A DNA stretch of 64,000 nucleotides, taken from Thinopyrum elongatum. Lineage: Eukaryota > Streptophyta > Magnoliopsida > Poales > Poaceae. Within the stretch, counting starts at the first letter, position 1. Each line of letters opens with the position of its first letter. The position numbers and the translations under genes are program-made. The stretch lies in assembly GCA_011799875.1 (NCBI GenBank), contig CM022302.1:303439048-303503047 (forward strand), written 5' to 3'. Below the pieces are notes generated by a model that did no database searches, was not told the origin of the DNA, and saw only the letters and a list, made by a program, of their open reading frames with translations. Below, piece after piece: positions 46,186 through 57,365 of this stretch.

Positions 46186-46674
46186 CAGGTGATCAATTCA
46201 AGTCATACATTCCTAGAATAGGTATATAACCATATCTCTAGCCTTCTCCAGGAGTTTGTGGTGGTGGTGCTGCTGCTACTGGTTGGGCCCTACACTTATA
46301 GGTCCTGCCACACGTGGCAAGATTGCCTAGTTTGGCAGCACGGTTTTTTCAAAACCGTAGTAATCTAAAACCTCAGTACTCCAATGCCTGGGCAATGAAT
46401 ACAGAGTTCCTAAGAATCACAGTTTTTCTCAGTCGGTTTAGAGAAAAGAGGTACTCCCAAAATGTCTTATTTTACTTTACAGAGGATGTACATGATATTG
46501 AATAGACCATGGCTTATAAAACTGATGTATTTATTGATGCCAAACACATCAATGTATTTACAACCGTGGTTTCTCAAAGAACACGGTATTCTTCTAAAAC
46601 TCCAAAGAAACAGAGCTTCCAAACTTAGCCGGTTGTTTACATGTAAATTGATAATTTTGTTTTTATGTATGTAG
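46186..46674. other. Importin intron after the retroposon
   Basis: About 46340-46640 has inverted words (CACGGTTTTTTCAAAACCGT near 46339; AACCGTGGTTTCTCAAAGAA near 46562) that suggest a foldback MITE, but no clean termini were found. Confidence 0.3.
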
Positions 46675-46798
46675 ATATAATTGAAGATTTGTACAGTCCC
46701 CGAACAGCTGCTATGGATTTTGTGAGTGAATTGGTAAGAAAACGAGGAAAAGGCAACATCCAAAAGTTTATCCATTTCATCGTGGATATATTCAGGAG
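46675..46798 (+). CDS. SAD2-like: Importin exon 2
   Basis: Preceded by ATGTAG, followed by GTAAGT. Reads [20 protein letters not shown] then a [20 protein letters not shown] block, a highly conserved HEAT-repeat segment of this importin family. Confidence 0.9.
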
Positions 46799-46865
46799 GT
46801 AAGTTTTGTGTGCCACGTGTTTCGTCCACTCCATATGCGTTCTAATTGAGGAAATTCCTACACAG

Positions 46866-47047
46866 ATACTATGAGGCCTCCGCTGAAGTCAAGCCATATC
46901 GCCAAAAAGACGGGGCGCTTCTTGCTATTCGGACATTATGTGATAAGCTGAAGCAAACTGATCCATATAAAGCTGAGCTGGAGCGTATGCTCGTCCAACA
47001 TGTCTTTTCCTGAGTTCAGTAGTTCTGTTGGGCACTTGCGTGCAAAG
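46866..47047 (+). CDS. SAD2-like: Importin exon 3, with a +1 frameshift
   Basis: Joins exon 2 in phase ([23 protein letters not shown]). It is 182 nt where 181 would keep the frame into exon 4. A run of four T at 47005-47008 carries one extra base and gives TGA at 47011-47013. Beyond it, the other frame reads [13 protein letters not shown], the expected family sequence. Confidence 0.85.
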
Positions 47048-47499
47048 GTAGTGTGCCCTGAAAGTTAATTTGGCTTGGTTATTACTGTGGATGCCCTGAA
47101 AGTTAGCTTTGCTTTCTTATTACTGTGGATTCATTTTTGAGTGGTGAACAAGTACTTTTAAATATTAAGTTTTTTCATTTGTGTTATGGCAATTTTGAAG
47201 AAATATAAGTTACTCCTTGGTCAATAATGGCATGCAAAAGTTTCAACACACAAATTCAGAATATGATATTCACAATGTGAGTTTTCCTTCTCCATGGCAA
47301 ATAATAAAATTCATACTTTCCAATGGTATATAATAAAGTCGCTATATTTTTGGCTAAGCTCTCTCTCTCTCTCTCTCTCTGCTGGATGTTTAATTACATC
47401 TAGACAATTATTGTTTCCCCACGTGGAATATCTTGATTCTTCTAACCCATTCTTGTGTCTGTGCTTTGCGGCATTAATTTGACCTATCCTGTCTAATAG

Positions 47500-47659
47500 G
47501 CAGCATGGGTTGCTGGCCAGTATGCCCATATCAACTTCTCAGATCAGGATAATTTTAGGAGAGCTATGCATTGCATCGTTGCTGGAATGCGTGATCCAGA
47601 TCTTCCTGTCCGGGTTGATTCAGTCTTTGCACTTCGTTCTTTTGTTGAAGCATGCAAAG
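47500..47659 (+). CDS. SAD2-like: Importin exon 4
   Basis: AATAG acceptor and GTAAAC donor. Reads [20 protein letters not shown], a family hallmark, then [17 protein letters not shown]. Confidence 0.92.
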
Positions 47660-47751
47660 GTAAACTTTTTTCCCATCCGTTAACTACCTTCAATGTCCTT
47701 CCTAATTTATGGGAGTTACTGCAAATAATTGACTATAGTTTTCTCATGCAG

Positions 47752-47793
47752 ATCTGAATGAGATTCGACCAATACTTCCTCAACTCCTTGATG
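47752..47793 (+). CDS. SAD2-like: Importin exon 5 (42-nt microexon)
   Basis: Reads [14 protein letters not shown] across its junctions. Donor GTATGC. Confidence 0.85.
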
Positions 47794-47871
47794 GTATGCA
47801 ATTTTTTTTACCTTGGTCAACCATGTAATCTGATGTTAGCGTAGTCTTGTGGCTTATCATGTATTGTGCAG

Positions 47872-47990
47872 AATTTTTTAAACTGATGAATGAAGTTGAG
47901 AATGAGGACCTTGTGTTCACACTTGAAACCATTGTTGATAAGTTTGGTGAAGAGATGGCGCCATATGCACTAGGATTGTGCCAGAATTTG
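47872..47990 (+). CDS. SAD2-like: Importin exon 6
   Basis: TGTGCAG acceptor. Reads [20 protein letters not shown] and continues to YALGLCQNL. Donor GTCTGT. Confidence 0.9.
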
Positions 47991-48070
47991 GTCTGTTCAT
48001 CGTTATGTAGCTTTAAGCTTTCTATTGCTGCGTGCTCCTTAATAAAATATTTCGCTCATTACTTTGGTAG

Positions 48071-48257
48071 GATTCTGCCTTCCGGAAATGCATGGCTAGT
48101 TCGGAAGCTGATGAGTCTGGTGCTTTAGCAGCTGTTGGCTGTTTGCGAGCCATAAGCACAATTCTGGAGTCAGTCAGCAGTCTCCCGCATCTTTTTACCC
48201 AAATCGAGCCAACATTATTGCCCATAATGCGCAGGATGCTGACTTCTGATGGTCAAG
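48071..48257 (+). CDS. SAD2-like: Importin exon 7
   Basis: GGTAG acceptor. Reads [20 protein letters not shown], then [20 protein letters not shown]. Donor GTATTG. The following 1.86-kb intron holds a hAT element and a MITE. Confidence 0.9.
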
Positions 48258-48450
48258 GTATTGTACTGTTGGAGGATAGCCTTCAGATGCTTACCGAAAA
48301 AGGTCTTCAGATGCTTATGCTGTTATTGTTGTAGCTTTTAAATATTTATGCCGGAATGCAACCTACTGGATACCAAAAGTTTTTTGGCATAGTAGAAATA
48401 GATTTTTCTAGTAGGTAAACGGTGTTAGTGGAAAGTGTGATTGTGGTGCA

Positions 48451-48962
48451 CACTGGCGGAGCTTCGTGAGGGCAAAACAAGGCCGTGGCCCGCCCAGCTC
48501 CAGAGAAGAATAATAATTTTATACATGTAATAGCCCAATCCAGTAGCTGACCGAAGCAGTGCATGTCTCCTTCACATCCATCCAGTAGCTGACCGAAGAA
48601 TGTGCCGACTCAACTCGCATCCATCCACGGCCCAACACTGCCGTGCCTTCATCCTCTGAGTCATCTGCCCCCGATTGAGCGCCGAGCAAGCCCAGGGCCC
48701 AGCCGCTCAAAGTACTGCAGAAGAGGCAGAGAGGTCCCCATGCGGCGGTGACACAAGCGACCCAGGCAACCAACACAACAAATCTCCTTTATTTCTCCAA
48801 GTTTTACTAAAAAAAATCTTCACGATACCAGTTTCCCTATATTGTTATAGGTTGTATCGCTGTATAGCATTTTGAATTTCACTGGCTAATGGCTACTTAA
48901 TTGTATGGTTTAGAATAAAAAAAATTGGCCCGCCCAACTTATTTGTTGTAGCTCCTCCACTG
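48451..48962. mobile_element. Non-autonomous hAT element in the importin intron
   Basis: Left end CACTGGCGGAGC and right end (reversed) CAGTGGAGGAGC match at 10 of 12 bases. Both are flanked by the 8-bp TSD GTGGTGCA (48443-48450, 48963-48970), the size hAT transposases make. 512 bp, no transposase. Subterminal GGCCCGCCCA (48487) is inverted near the right end as TTGGCCCGCCC. Confidence 0.85.
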
Positions 48963-49069
48963 GTGGTGCACACATTTTCAAAGCACACAGTGTATGACTG
49001 CAGTTGACGATAGACAAAATTAGTTCTGCTGATCAGTATTAGTGGAGAATTAGCCTGAACCATAAACTG

Positions 49070-49540
49070 TAACCATGCTCGACGAGAGGCCAATGCTTGG
49101 CGCCTCGCTGTTCCGGAGCTATGGCTGATAGGTAACTTAAAAGAGACGGGGAAGATAGACTGGTTAGTTCTTGCATGCTTGATTACATGGCCAAGCCCCT
49201 CTGTATATAGGTAGAGGCATCTGAATCTATGTCCTAATAAATCAGAAACTAACCTTAATACGAAGGAAACAAATTAACTAAAAGGAAATTCTCTACATAA
49301 ACAAAGAGCCTTGCTTAGCATGAAAGGCGTGTAAGTCTGCCGTTCTACAGCTTGTCACCTGCGGCCCATCCTCCTTTGGTGCTTGCCCCACATGAGAAGA
49401 ACATATCTTTGTCGCCTGTGCCCCATCATTGTAGAGGTTTACTGTTAGTTGAACAACCACTCCACTATTGTCTGCATGGAAATAACTAATCAGCCATGTG
49501 AAACTATCCAAAAATCAATAAGCTCATGTTTGGGAGTCCA
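49070..49540. other. Unclassified intron sequence, possible LTR fragment
   Basis: Contains CTCTGTATATAGGTAGAGG followed by AATAAATCAG, a TATA/poly(A)-like arrangement similar to an LTR core. No LTR borders or TSD were found. Confidence 0.25.
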
Positions 49541-49789
49541 ACTATTTGTGACAATGTTGGAGGGAGTTAGGGTATTTGATGTTAGGTATACTGAGAACAA
49601 AATACAAGATTTGTGACTAAAGTACTACATTTCATGGGAACCTTCTTTTTGTCAAATTAGAGGCAGTAGTAAAAGCGAATTCTTTTTTTGATGTTATAAA
49701 GTATACTTTGTCGCACAGGTATTTTGCACAGATGTTACTCAAGTAATTGACTTAACCATGACTTAGAAAATACCATACAATTAGTGATA

Positions 49790-49947
49790 GGCATGCAAAT
49801 TTGGAACCTTGAGGGTACCCCCCGACCCTCTTTAGTTTAACTAAATGAACTAATTTTTCATAATTCACTTCATTTTTGAAACTTCAGTACATTTGGTTAA
49901 ACTAAGTAGGGTTGGAGGGTACCCTAAAGGTTCCAAATTTGCATCCC
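49790..49947. mobile_element. MITE with ~30-bp TIRs and TA target duplication
   Basis: GGCATGCAAATTTGGAACCT at the left matches the inverse of AGGTTCCAAATTTGCATCCC at the right, extending through GGGTACCC. TA flanks both ends. 158 bp, mariner-type by TSD, though not a standard CTCCCTCC Stowaway. Confidence 0.8.
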
Positions 49948-50118
49948 TAATTTGTGACATTTAAATATATCCTTTGTTTTAGAAACTACATGTATGCAGA
50001 TTTGGCAACTTGGCCTAGTTTATGCAATTTGGAACTAAGATAATGTGATCAGCAGTCACATGGTTGTGTATTTTGATCATTTTTGTCTGTACTGTTGTGG
50101 TCCCCCATTGCTTGGCAG

Positions 50119-50250
50119 ATGTTTACGAGGAAGTCCTGGAAATTGCCTCATATATGACATTTTTCTCACCAACGATTTCATTGGATATGTGGAGTTTATG
50201 GCCGTTGATGATGGAGGCACTTAATGATTGGGCAATAGATTTCTTCGAGA
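50119..50250 (+). CDS. SAD2-like: Importin exon 8
   Basis: TTGGCAG acceptor. Reads [20 protein letters not shown] then [20 protein letters not shown], near-diagnostic for SAD2/importin-8-like proteins. Donor GTATGT. Confidence 0.93.
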
Positions 50251-50549
50251 GTATGTCTAACACCATTAATAGTTATTGTTACCCTTTAGAAGGAACCTGT
50301 TTATCTAAATTTTCAGATGCATTCTTTGCATGCTTTTTTCATCAGTGTCAAGTTCATTATCCTTGTGATTTCCACTTGTATTGCTGTCATTTTCAAAATA
50401 TTCTTACCTCAGCTGCTGCATATGCCTGGCACATAAAAAAATCCACATGCATTTTTATATTTGCTGAAGCAATTACTTTTTATTTTTTTCTTAGATTGGT
50501 ACTTTTGTAGTGTTGTTCAGGAAAGCAACTTTTAATGAGGCGTGTCCTT

Positions 50550-51200
50550 TGCAACATGGTTAGTGATGAGTAGTTGGGGGTGCTTATGACGGCCTTATAG
50601 CGAAGCTCGCTGTACCCTCGAGAAAATGACACAACGATGTTTTTTAAATAGCTTAAGTCTCCTCGTTGGAGCACGACCTACGTCCTAGGAGGAAGGGTTG
50701 TAGAGAGTAGTGCTCGGCACAGTGGGCACTTAGAGTGACGTCGCTTCCGAAGTCCCGTGATTCACAAAAAGTCGTCGAGGGCGGTGCCTGGCGCACGGGG
50801 CACTTCGAGTGTCTTTGCTTCCGGAGTCCCATGACGCCTACTAGTCCGAGCCTTACTAGGTCCCTCGGACTCTGATTCCCGGTCTTCGGTCGAGCCTCGG
50901 CTCTCAGGAAGGGGGGAGAGAGTGATCCTCCTCTTGAGTTTATTGAAGTAGGGAGCGAGTGATTTACATGCCCGGGCGGAGGGGGGGGGGGGCTCTTCCT
51001 TTTACTTGTTGACCATGAAGACCTACTCTGACTTATGTTGACCGGGGTGACTCGCTTGGACCATGAGCTTGCTTGGACTATTGTTGATCTCCTGGACTTG
51101 TGTCGACTGGCATTGACTTGTGACCACCCATGGGGCGTGGCATGTAGGATGGGATGTGGGGCCTTTAGTAGGATTTTGGTCATTTCTACACCATGTAGTA
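50550..51200. other. LTR-like intron sequence with an internal ~75-bp repeat
   Basis: Two diverged units about 75 bases apart share GCTTCCGAAGTCCC / GCTTCCGGAGTCCC and GGGCACTT (about 50700-50835). A G12 run lies near 50981-50992. It resembles an old LTR but has no borders. Confidence 0.3.
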
Positions 51201-51292
51201 ACTAGCAAGGCTTTATATTACATGGCTATTCTTCTTTTTGTATGGTCGAGGGCAAGGGGGAATAGTGGGTCTAGCCTATTTTGACATGCGAG

Positions 51293-51636
51293 TGTTAAGC
51301 TTCATGCACTAGCCAATGCAACCAAGAGTCCGAACTGATGGAAAGGGCTAGTGCAATCCACATATACTGTAACACCCCCTCTCACTTGTGACGGGGAAGA
51401 CAAGTCAGCACGTGCAACCGGAAGAGAGCGACGGCGCGCGAAACTCACGTATGACTCAAGAGGCCACTACGTGGACACAAAGAGGGGGCTACCAGCAATT
51501 TTTAATAAATTGCGAAAGTCAGGATTTGAACTCATGACCTTAGCTCCGATACCATGTTAAGCTTCATGCACTAGCCAACGCAACCAAAAGTCCAAACTGA
51601 TGGAAAGGGCTAGTGCAATCCACATATACTGTAACA
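51293..51636 (-). mobile_element. SMART/TRIM miniature LTR retrotransposon (344 bp)
   Basis: Two 82-bp direct repeats (51293-51374 and 51555-51636) start TGTTAAGC and end CTGTAACA. On the minus strand the LTR ending GCTTAACA is followed at once by TGGTATCGGAGC, a PBS with one mismatch to the initiator-Met type. A PPT (GAGAGGGGG on the minus strand) sits against the other LTR. The flanks GCGAG (51288-51292) and GTGAG (51637-51641) form a 5-bp TSD with one transition. The 180-bp internal region has no coding potential. It lies in an importin intron. Confidence 0.88.
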
Positions 51637-51905
51637 GTGAGCATGTTTTGTTCCTTATGTTTTGTTGTCTTTAACATGGAAATTTTTAGTTCATGAGTTT
51701 TTTCTTCTGCACGAATTTCTGCTAGGGTCCATGTTTGGTGCTTATTCTTCTGTGCCTTCAACTTGCTTGGATAGTTGGGTGTATCAGTTGTGTTCCTGAA
51801 CCAGCTGACCACATATTTAGGTTCCTATTCGTTTATAGGATGAGTCATGAACTCATGATAAGTCCAGTGTCCAAACAAGATTTAATTAGCTTAGTGATGG
51901 ATTGA

Positions 51906-53130
51906 GCACCGCTTAAGAAGAATGACAAGGGTGACCAAAAATCGGTTTGGTTTCATGCCTGGGAGGTCGACCATGGAAGCCATTTTCCTGGTACGACAAC
52001 TTATGGAGGGATACAAGGAGCAAAAGAAGGAATTGCATATGGTGTTCATTGACTTGGAGAAGGCCTACGATAAGATACCGCGGAATGTCATATGGTGGGC
52101 CTTGGAGAAACACAAAGTCTCAACAAAGTACATTATCCTCATCAAGGATATGTACGATAATGTTGTGACAAGTGTTCGAACAAGTGATGGCGACACTGTT
52201 GATTTCCCGATTAAAATTGGACACACCAAGGGTTAGCTTGAGCCCTTATCTTTTTTGCTTTGGTGATGGATGAGGTCACAAGGGATATACAAGGAGATAT
52301 CCCGTAGTGTATGCTCTTTGCGGATGATGTGGTGCTAGTCGATGATAGTCGGATGGGGGTTAATAGAAAGTTAGAGCTTTGGAGACAAACCTTGGGACCG
52401 AATGGTTTTAGGCTTAGTAGAACTAAAACTGAGTACATGGGTGCGGTTTTAGTACTACTAGGCAGGTGGTACCTCAGAAGGACACCTTTCGATATTTGGG
52501 GTCAATGCTGCAGAAGGATGGTGATATCGATGAAGATGTGAGCCATCGAATCAAAGCCGGATGGATGAAGTGGCGCCAAGCTTCTGTTGTTTTCTGTGAT
52601 GAGAGTGCCACAAAAGCTAAAAGGCAGGTTCTATCGGACGGCGATTCGACCCGCAATGTTGTATGGCGCCGAGTGTTGGCCGACTAATAGACGACATGTT
52701 TAACAGTTAGGTGTGGCGGAGATGCGCATGTTGAGATGGATGTGTGGCCACACAAGGAAGGATCATGTCCGGAATGATGATATACACGATAGAGTTGGAG
52801 TAGCACCGATTGAAGAGAAGCTTGTCCAACATCGTCTGAGATGGTTTGGGTATATTCAGCGCAGGCCTCGAGAAGCTCCAGTGCATAGCGGAAGGCTAAG
52901 GTGTGCTGATAATGTCAAGAGAGGTCGGTAGACCACCAAACTTGACATGGGAGGAGTCCGTAAAGAGAGATCTGAAGGACTGGAATATCACCAAAGAACT
53001 AACCATGGACAGTGGTGTGTGTGGAAGCTAGCTATCCATGTGCCAGAACCATGAGTTGGTTGCGAGATCTTTTGGGTTTTTCAGCTCTAGCCTACCCTGA
53101 CTTGTTTGGGACTAAAGACTTTGTTGTTGT
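51906..53130 (+). mobile_element. RTE-type LINE, 5'-truncated, in the importin intron
   Basis: Reads the reverse transcriptase of plant RTE LINEs with stops and frameshifts: NRFGFMPGRSTMEAIF, then FIDLEKAYDKIPRNVIWWAL, then the palm FADD (52317-52328), then a C-terminal part with MRMLRWMCGHTRKDHVRND. The 3' end is TTGTTTGGGACTAAAGAC then TTGTTGTTGT, the simple-repeat tail of RTE. The TSD ATGGATTGA flanks it (51897-51905, 53131-53139). The endonuclease is missing, as expected from incomplete reverse transcription. Confidence 0.9.
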
Positions 53131-53644
53131 ATGGATTGACACTTCAATCCTATTTAAGCTAAATTTGACTGCATACTTGCTAGGCAAGATGAATGGGTTA
53201 AAAGTACTGTGCTGTTCTATCTATCATCTCCCTGCATTGTTGGCCCATGGCCCACTTTTCAGCATCACATTCACCGTCCTAGCAACTACAGAAGTTTTGC
53301 AGTGTCTCCTGGCCAACCTTCCATGTCTTATAATTGGGAAAAAACACAGTTCTATGCTGTTAACAGTACAAGTTAGTTGCATTTCCTACCAATCTTATTT
53401 ATTCATATCCCAAACCAGGGTTAAAAATTTCCATTGGATCAGTATGATCTGTCAAGGTGTGCCCCTAGCATGTGCATATACATTCCCCAGTAGTCTTCGG
53501 TTTTTGCTTGTCCGTAATTTAACTGGGGTTTCTTTCGCTTCTCTAAGGAACAAATATCTTCCACCATTCAGTATATTTGTTCTGTTGTTTAAAGGTTCTA
53601 CTATTTGCAAAACCTTACTCATTATTTTTAACCTTTGCCAACAG

Positions 53645-53748
53645 ATATTCTTGTTCCATTGGATAACTACGTTTCACGGGGCACTGATCATTTTCTTGCT
53701 TGCAAAGACCCTGATTATCAGAAAAGCTTGTGGAATGTGCTATCATCT
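53645..53748 (+). CDS. SAD2-like: Importin exon 9
   Basis: CAACAG acceptor. Reads [20 protein letters not shown] then [15 protein letters not shown]. Donor GTGAGC. Confidence 0.92.
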
Positions 53749-53830
53749 GTGAGCTGCTAAAAGCTGATTGCGAAGTGAATATGCAGGTGCATTGGTACTA
53801 TCTTTTGATTATAATTGTCAATGCTTGTAG

Positions 53831-54010
53831 ATTATGATGGAGCCAAACTTGGAAGATTCTGATATCGAGCCTGCTCCCAAGCTCATCGAGGTGTTTCTAC
53901 AGAACTGCAAAGGTCATGTAGATCAATGGGTTGAGCCTTACCTCAGGCTTACAATTGATCGGTTGCGCCGAGCTCAGAAACCATATTTGAAATGTCTCCT
54001 TGTACAAGTG
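53831..54010 (+). CDS. SAD2-like: Importin exon 10
   Basis: TTGTAG acceptor. Reads [20 protein letters not shown] then a [20 protein letters not shown] block. Exactly 60 codons. Donor GTAAGA. Confidence 0.93.
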
Positions 54011-54299
54011 GTAAGACACAATGCGAAAAAAAGTGCTTCCATCCGTTGCAAGGTGTAGGGCGTATTTTAATTGATTAGAACGATGCTTTGACCAGCAATT
54101 ACTCCTTTAATAAGTGCTATACAAATTCATCGTAAGTACTTTTGTGTCTGATCTAATGTCATCAATTTTGTGTCGCATAAATTTTGCATAAATTGCATAC
54201 CGGTGGAGTAATTGTTGGTCAAAGCCTTGTCCTTGTTAGACTTAATCTTGATTCATGTATCTGCATAGTTTGTTTTTCGTTATGCATGTAGCTTAGTTT

Positions 54300-54960
54300 G
54301 TCTAGGGAGTAGTTGTCCGACGAAGCTTCAGCGGAGGCGTGCGGAGAAGGCGAGATGCCAAGGCGTCGTGCGATACGACGATGATGGCGAGATGCCGATG
54401 GCGGCGTGAGGCTGCAGTGCTGCGCGAGGCAGCGTGGCCGTGTGATACGGCAAGTGCGACGAAGGCTGGAGTGTGGGGCTCTACGAGCATGTTTAGCCGG
54501 CTGGGTTGATCCGGTTGTGAGCTGCATGCAAGTCCTAGTCTTGGGACGTTGGAGTGAATCAAGGAAACAAACTGGCTGCATGCAAGTAGTTGGTTAGCTA
54601 GCTTTGTGCGTGTGCATGGGTTAGTGGGTTTAGTGGCCCGAGTGGAGGCTGGGTTAGGGCGTGCGTAAGCCAGCCCCGTGTATATATATGTCTTGATCAG
54701 ATGAATGAAAAGAGGCCGAGAGGGCTGAGGAAAATATGTAGCCTGTGTGTTCGCCAAGGAGAAGAGCCTATGGCAAAGCATTTGTGCTCCTTCTTGGTCC
54801 ATGCGTGTGTGTGTGTTTGAGTTTCTCCCATGTGTGTGTGTTCTTGTGTTCTTGAGAGAAGAAGATAGAGAGAAACCACAAGAGAGTTGTGTGAGGCAAC
54901 AAATGGAAGAAAAAGAGCGGCGCTGCGAGGAGAGGCGGCGCCAACAGTCCTAACCAATCA
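54300..54960 (+). other. Possible solo LTR or LTR fragment in the importin intron
   Basis: A GC-rich block leads to GTATATATATG (about 54680), then transcribed-looking purine-rich sequence and a GT-rich stretch. TATA followed by a short R/U5-like part suggests an LTR, but no borders or TSD were found. Confidence 0.3.
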
Positions 54961-55382
54961 ATATACGCCTTACCTTTTGCAACAGAGGGAGTACAAATTT
55001 ACTAGTCAGCCAAGAGCCCTGGTTGTTGTACAGATTTTGTATATTTTGCTTAATTTTATGGTTTTCAATTATTTATTCTCTTTTATGTCTACTGTTCTTT
55101 AACACTGACAAGTCTATTTGGATGTGCTGAGATGGCCTGGAATCCCCACCAGTGAATGTGGATGAGGTGGGATCCTGGGTCACCAAGACTAGCAATTGAG
55201 GCCTAGCTTGGATGTGCAATAGCCATTTGCTAGTGTGGCATGTAAACATACTTCTTGAGTTAGTATTTTTAAGAAAAATGGAAAAAGCTGCATCCTACTT
55301 TAGAATTGGGTAGCATTTACAACTGTCATTTACTATTAGTCATGTTATTGGAAAAAAGTAAAAGCTCTTAACTTGCACTGTA

Positions 55383-55625
55383 TTCCCTCCGGGCCGGTAT
55401 ATTTGTTGGGCATGGGTTTTTAGGTCTTTGATTTAACTAATAAAACATGTAAAATATGCCACAAAACTTATATGGTTAGAAACTATATTTGACAACGAAT
55501 CTAAAGATATTCTATGCACCCAAATGATGCACGGAGCATGTCAATCCACAATGCGGTACAAGTTTCCCTAGTTAAATTGAAGACCTAAAAATCCTTGCCC
55601 GACTAATATACCGGCCCGGAGGGAG
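55383..55625. mobile_element. Stowaway-like MITE, 243 bp
   Basis: TTCCCTCCGGGCCGGTATAT at the left and ATATACCGGCCCGGAGGGAG at the right, flanked by TA (55381-55382, 55626-55627). Subterminal AGGTCTT / AAGACCT is also inverted. Confidence 0.88.
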
Positions 55626-55829
55626 TATAACTTGTTTATGTATAGCAGTTGGGTTCAGTGTTATTGGTAACCGTCTACTGGCTCGTTACCATTGTTGTCT
55701 GCTTAGAACTTTTAAGGTGTGACGTGACTGGATTGTTATTTAGGCCTTTTATGTATGTTCACCTAATGGTGAATGATCTTTTAAAGTTTTTCTATATCAA
55801 TGTGGTTCAGTAAGACATACAATCAACCT

Positions 55830-55985
55830 AAGAAGCACCGATATGGCGATATCATTGCTTTTAAGGCGTCCTGCCATAGACGCTTAGGCGATAAGGCGCC
55901 CTGGCAGCGTCTTACAAATATGCCCGCTTTAGGCGCTTAGGCGTCGCCTAGGTGCTAGAGCGGGTGGTGCTCGCCTTACCGCCTT
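55830..55985. repeat. GGCGCTTAGGCG-type dispersed repeat
   Basis: A cluster of AGGCG, GCCTAGG and TAGGCG words (AGGCGCTTAGGCGTCGCC near 55931) with partial dyad symmetry, ending GCCTTATAAACAATG. It resembles a widely dispersed plant repeat of unknown class. Confidence 0.35.
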
Positions 55986-57312
55986 ATAAACAATGGCGAT
56001 ATGGATATGGAGACACAGGACAAGACAAGTTCTAGAAACAGCCGTCATTGTTCCAAATATCAGCCAATTAATCAGCATCTCGGTCAATTAATTGCTACTC
56101 GGTGGGTCACCGAACAGCGGATTAACTGATTTATCGGCCGATTAACTGATTTATTCACCTATTTATCCCTACTCAGCACCTGATGGATATGCTACCAGTT
56201 ACCGATATCCTGAACATTGACAGCCTTACAGTTATTATATAAAAATAATTAATAAATGCCATGTAATAAAGACAAAATAATTAAATGCATGAGATGTGAT
56301 CCTGGGTCACCGAGACTAGCAATTGAGGCCTCTTTTCAAGTCCTGAATGATCACCAATGTCCTCAATCCTCGTGGTGTTTGCAAAATACATCACATGCTA
56401 GCATTAGAATTTGAAATAGACGTAACACTCGAGCATGAAAAATTTGAGAACAGTAAAGAAGTTGGCCTGTAGCTTGCTTACCTAATGAATATATACTTTC
56501 CAGCTTCCCAACTTCCAGTTTCAAGTTTCCAATATGGTATGTGGTCACCATGTGCAAAATATCATGTTATTTTGTTCAAAGTTTGAGATTAGACGCACCT
56601 TCGTTTTCTTCTCTTGCTAGTTCATCCATGATCTCTTGCTATTAAGTACTAGTCTTCAGTTGAGAGAGAATAAGTTGAATTATATAATGGTTTCTTATGC
56701 TGTATTTTGGCCTGTCTTTAATAATTTTTCTTATAGATTATTAAAAAAAATCATCTTATTTAGCTCGGAACTAGCTCGAGATTGACTCGAGATCGTTACA
56801 GCTGAGCAAGAGCCACTTTCCACTGATTGACCTCGAGCTTCCCTCAGTTTGAGCTCACTCAAATTTTAGTATAAGTTGAGTTGAGCCTAATACAACTTGT
56901 TTGAACTCGACTTGTTGCAGCCCTATTTCCAACAAGTCTCAATTCTCAAATGGCCATAGACAAACAATGCAAAAGTCCACTAAGATAACATGATACTAGG
57001 AAGATACAACTGTGTACTCAGCTATACTTATTTTTAAGATAAACTGTAAGGGAAAACCCAGCAACACATATATCAACTCAAAATTGTGTCCGCAAGCACT
57101 TGAATGCAGTGTATACCCAGCTAGACATTTACTTGATACACCGAGTTAACAGTTTTCAATGATATGAAGTTTTGACGTGGTTGAGATTCATTTTATAAAA
57201 AGAAGATAATTTGTTCCTTCTCATGATATTTAGAACTTTCTAATCAACTTCAAATATCATTTCATAAACTGCTGGCTTTAACTGATAGAAACTAATTGAG
57301 TATTAATTCTTC
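55986..57312. other. AT-rich intron sequence without recognised element
   Basis: No exon, ORF or bounded element is seen. A short direct repeat (GATCCTGGGTCACCAAGACT near 55171 and its variant near 56299, followed by AGCAATTGAGGCC) links two parts of this intron. Confidence 0.4.
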
Positions 57313-57365
57313 GTACCGCATTGTGGATTGACATGCTCCGTGCGTCATTTGGGTGCATAGAATAC
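57313..57365 (-). mobile_element. Inverted relic of the 55383-55625 MITE family
   Basis: GTACCGCATTGTGGATTGAC and GTGCGTCATTTGGGTGCATA are the reverse complement of the MITE interior at about 55513-55563. No TIRs remain. Confidence 0.7.

Noticed and set aside
47355..47390. (CT)n run in an importin intron as a possible promoter element
   Set aside because: A simple microsatellite, not at a gene start.
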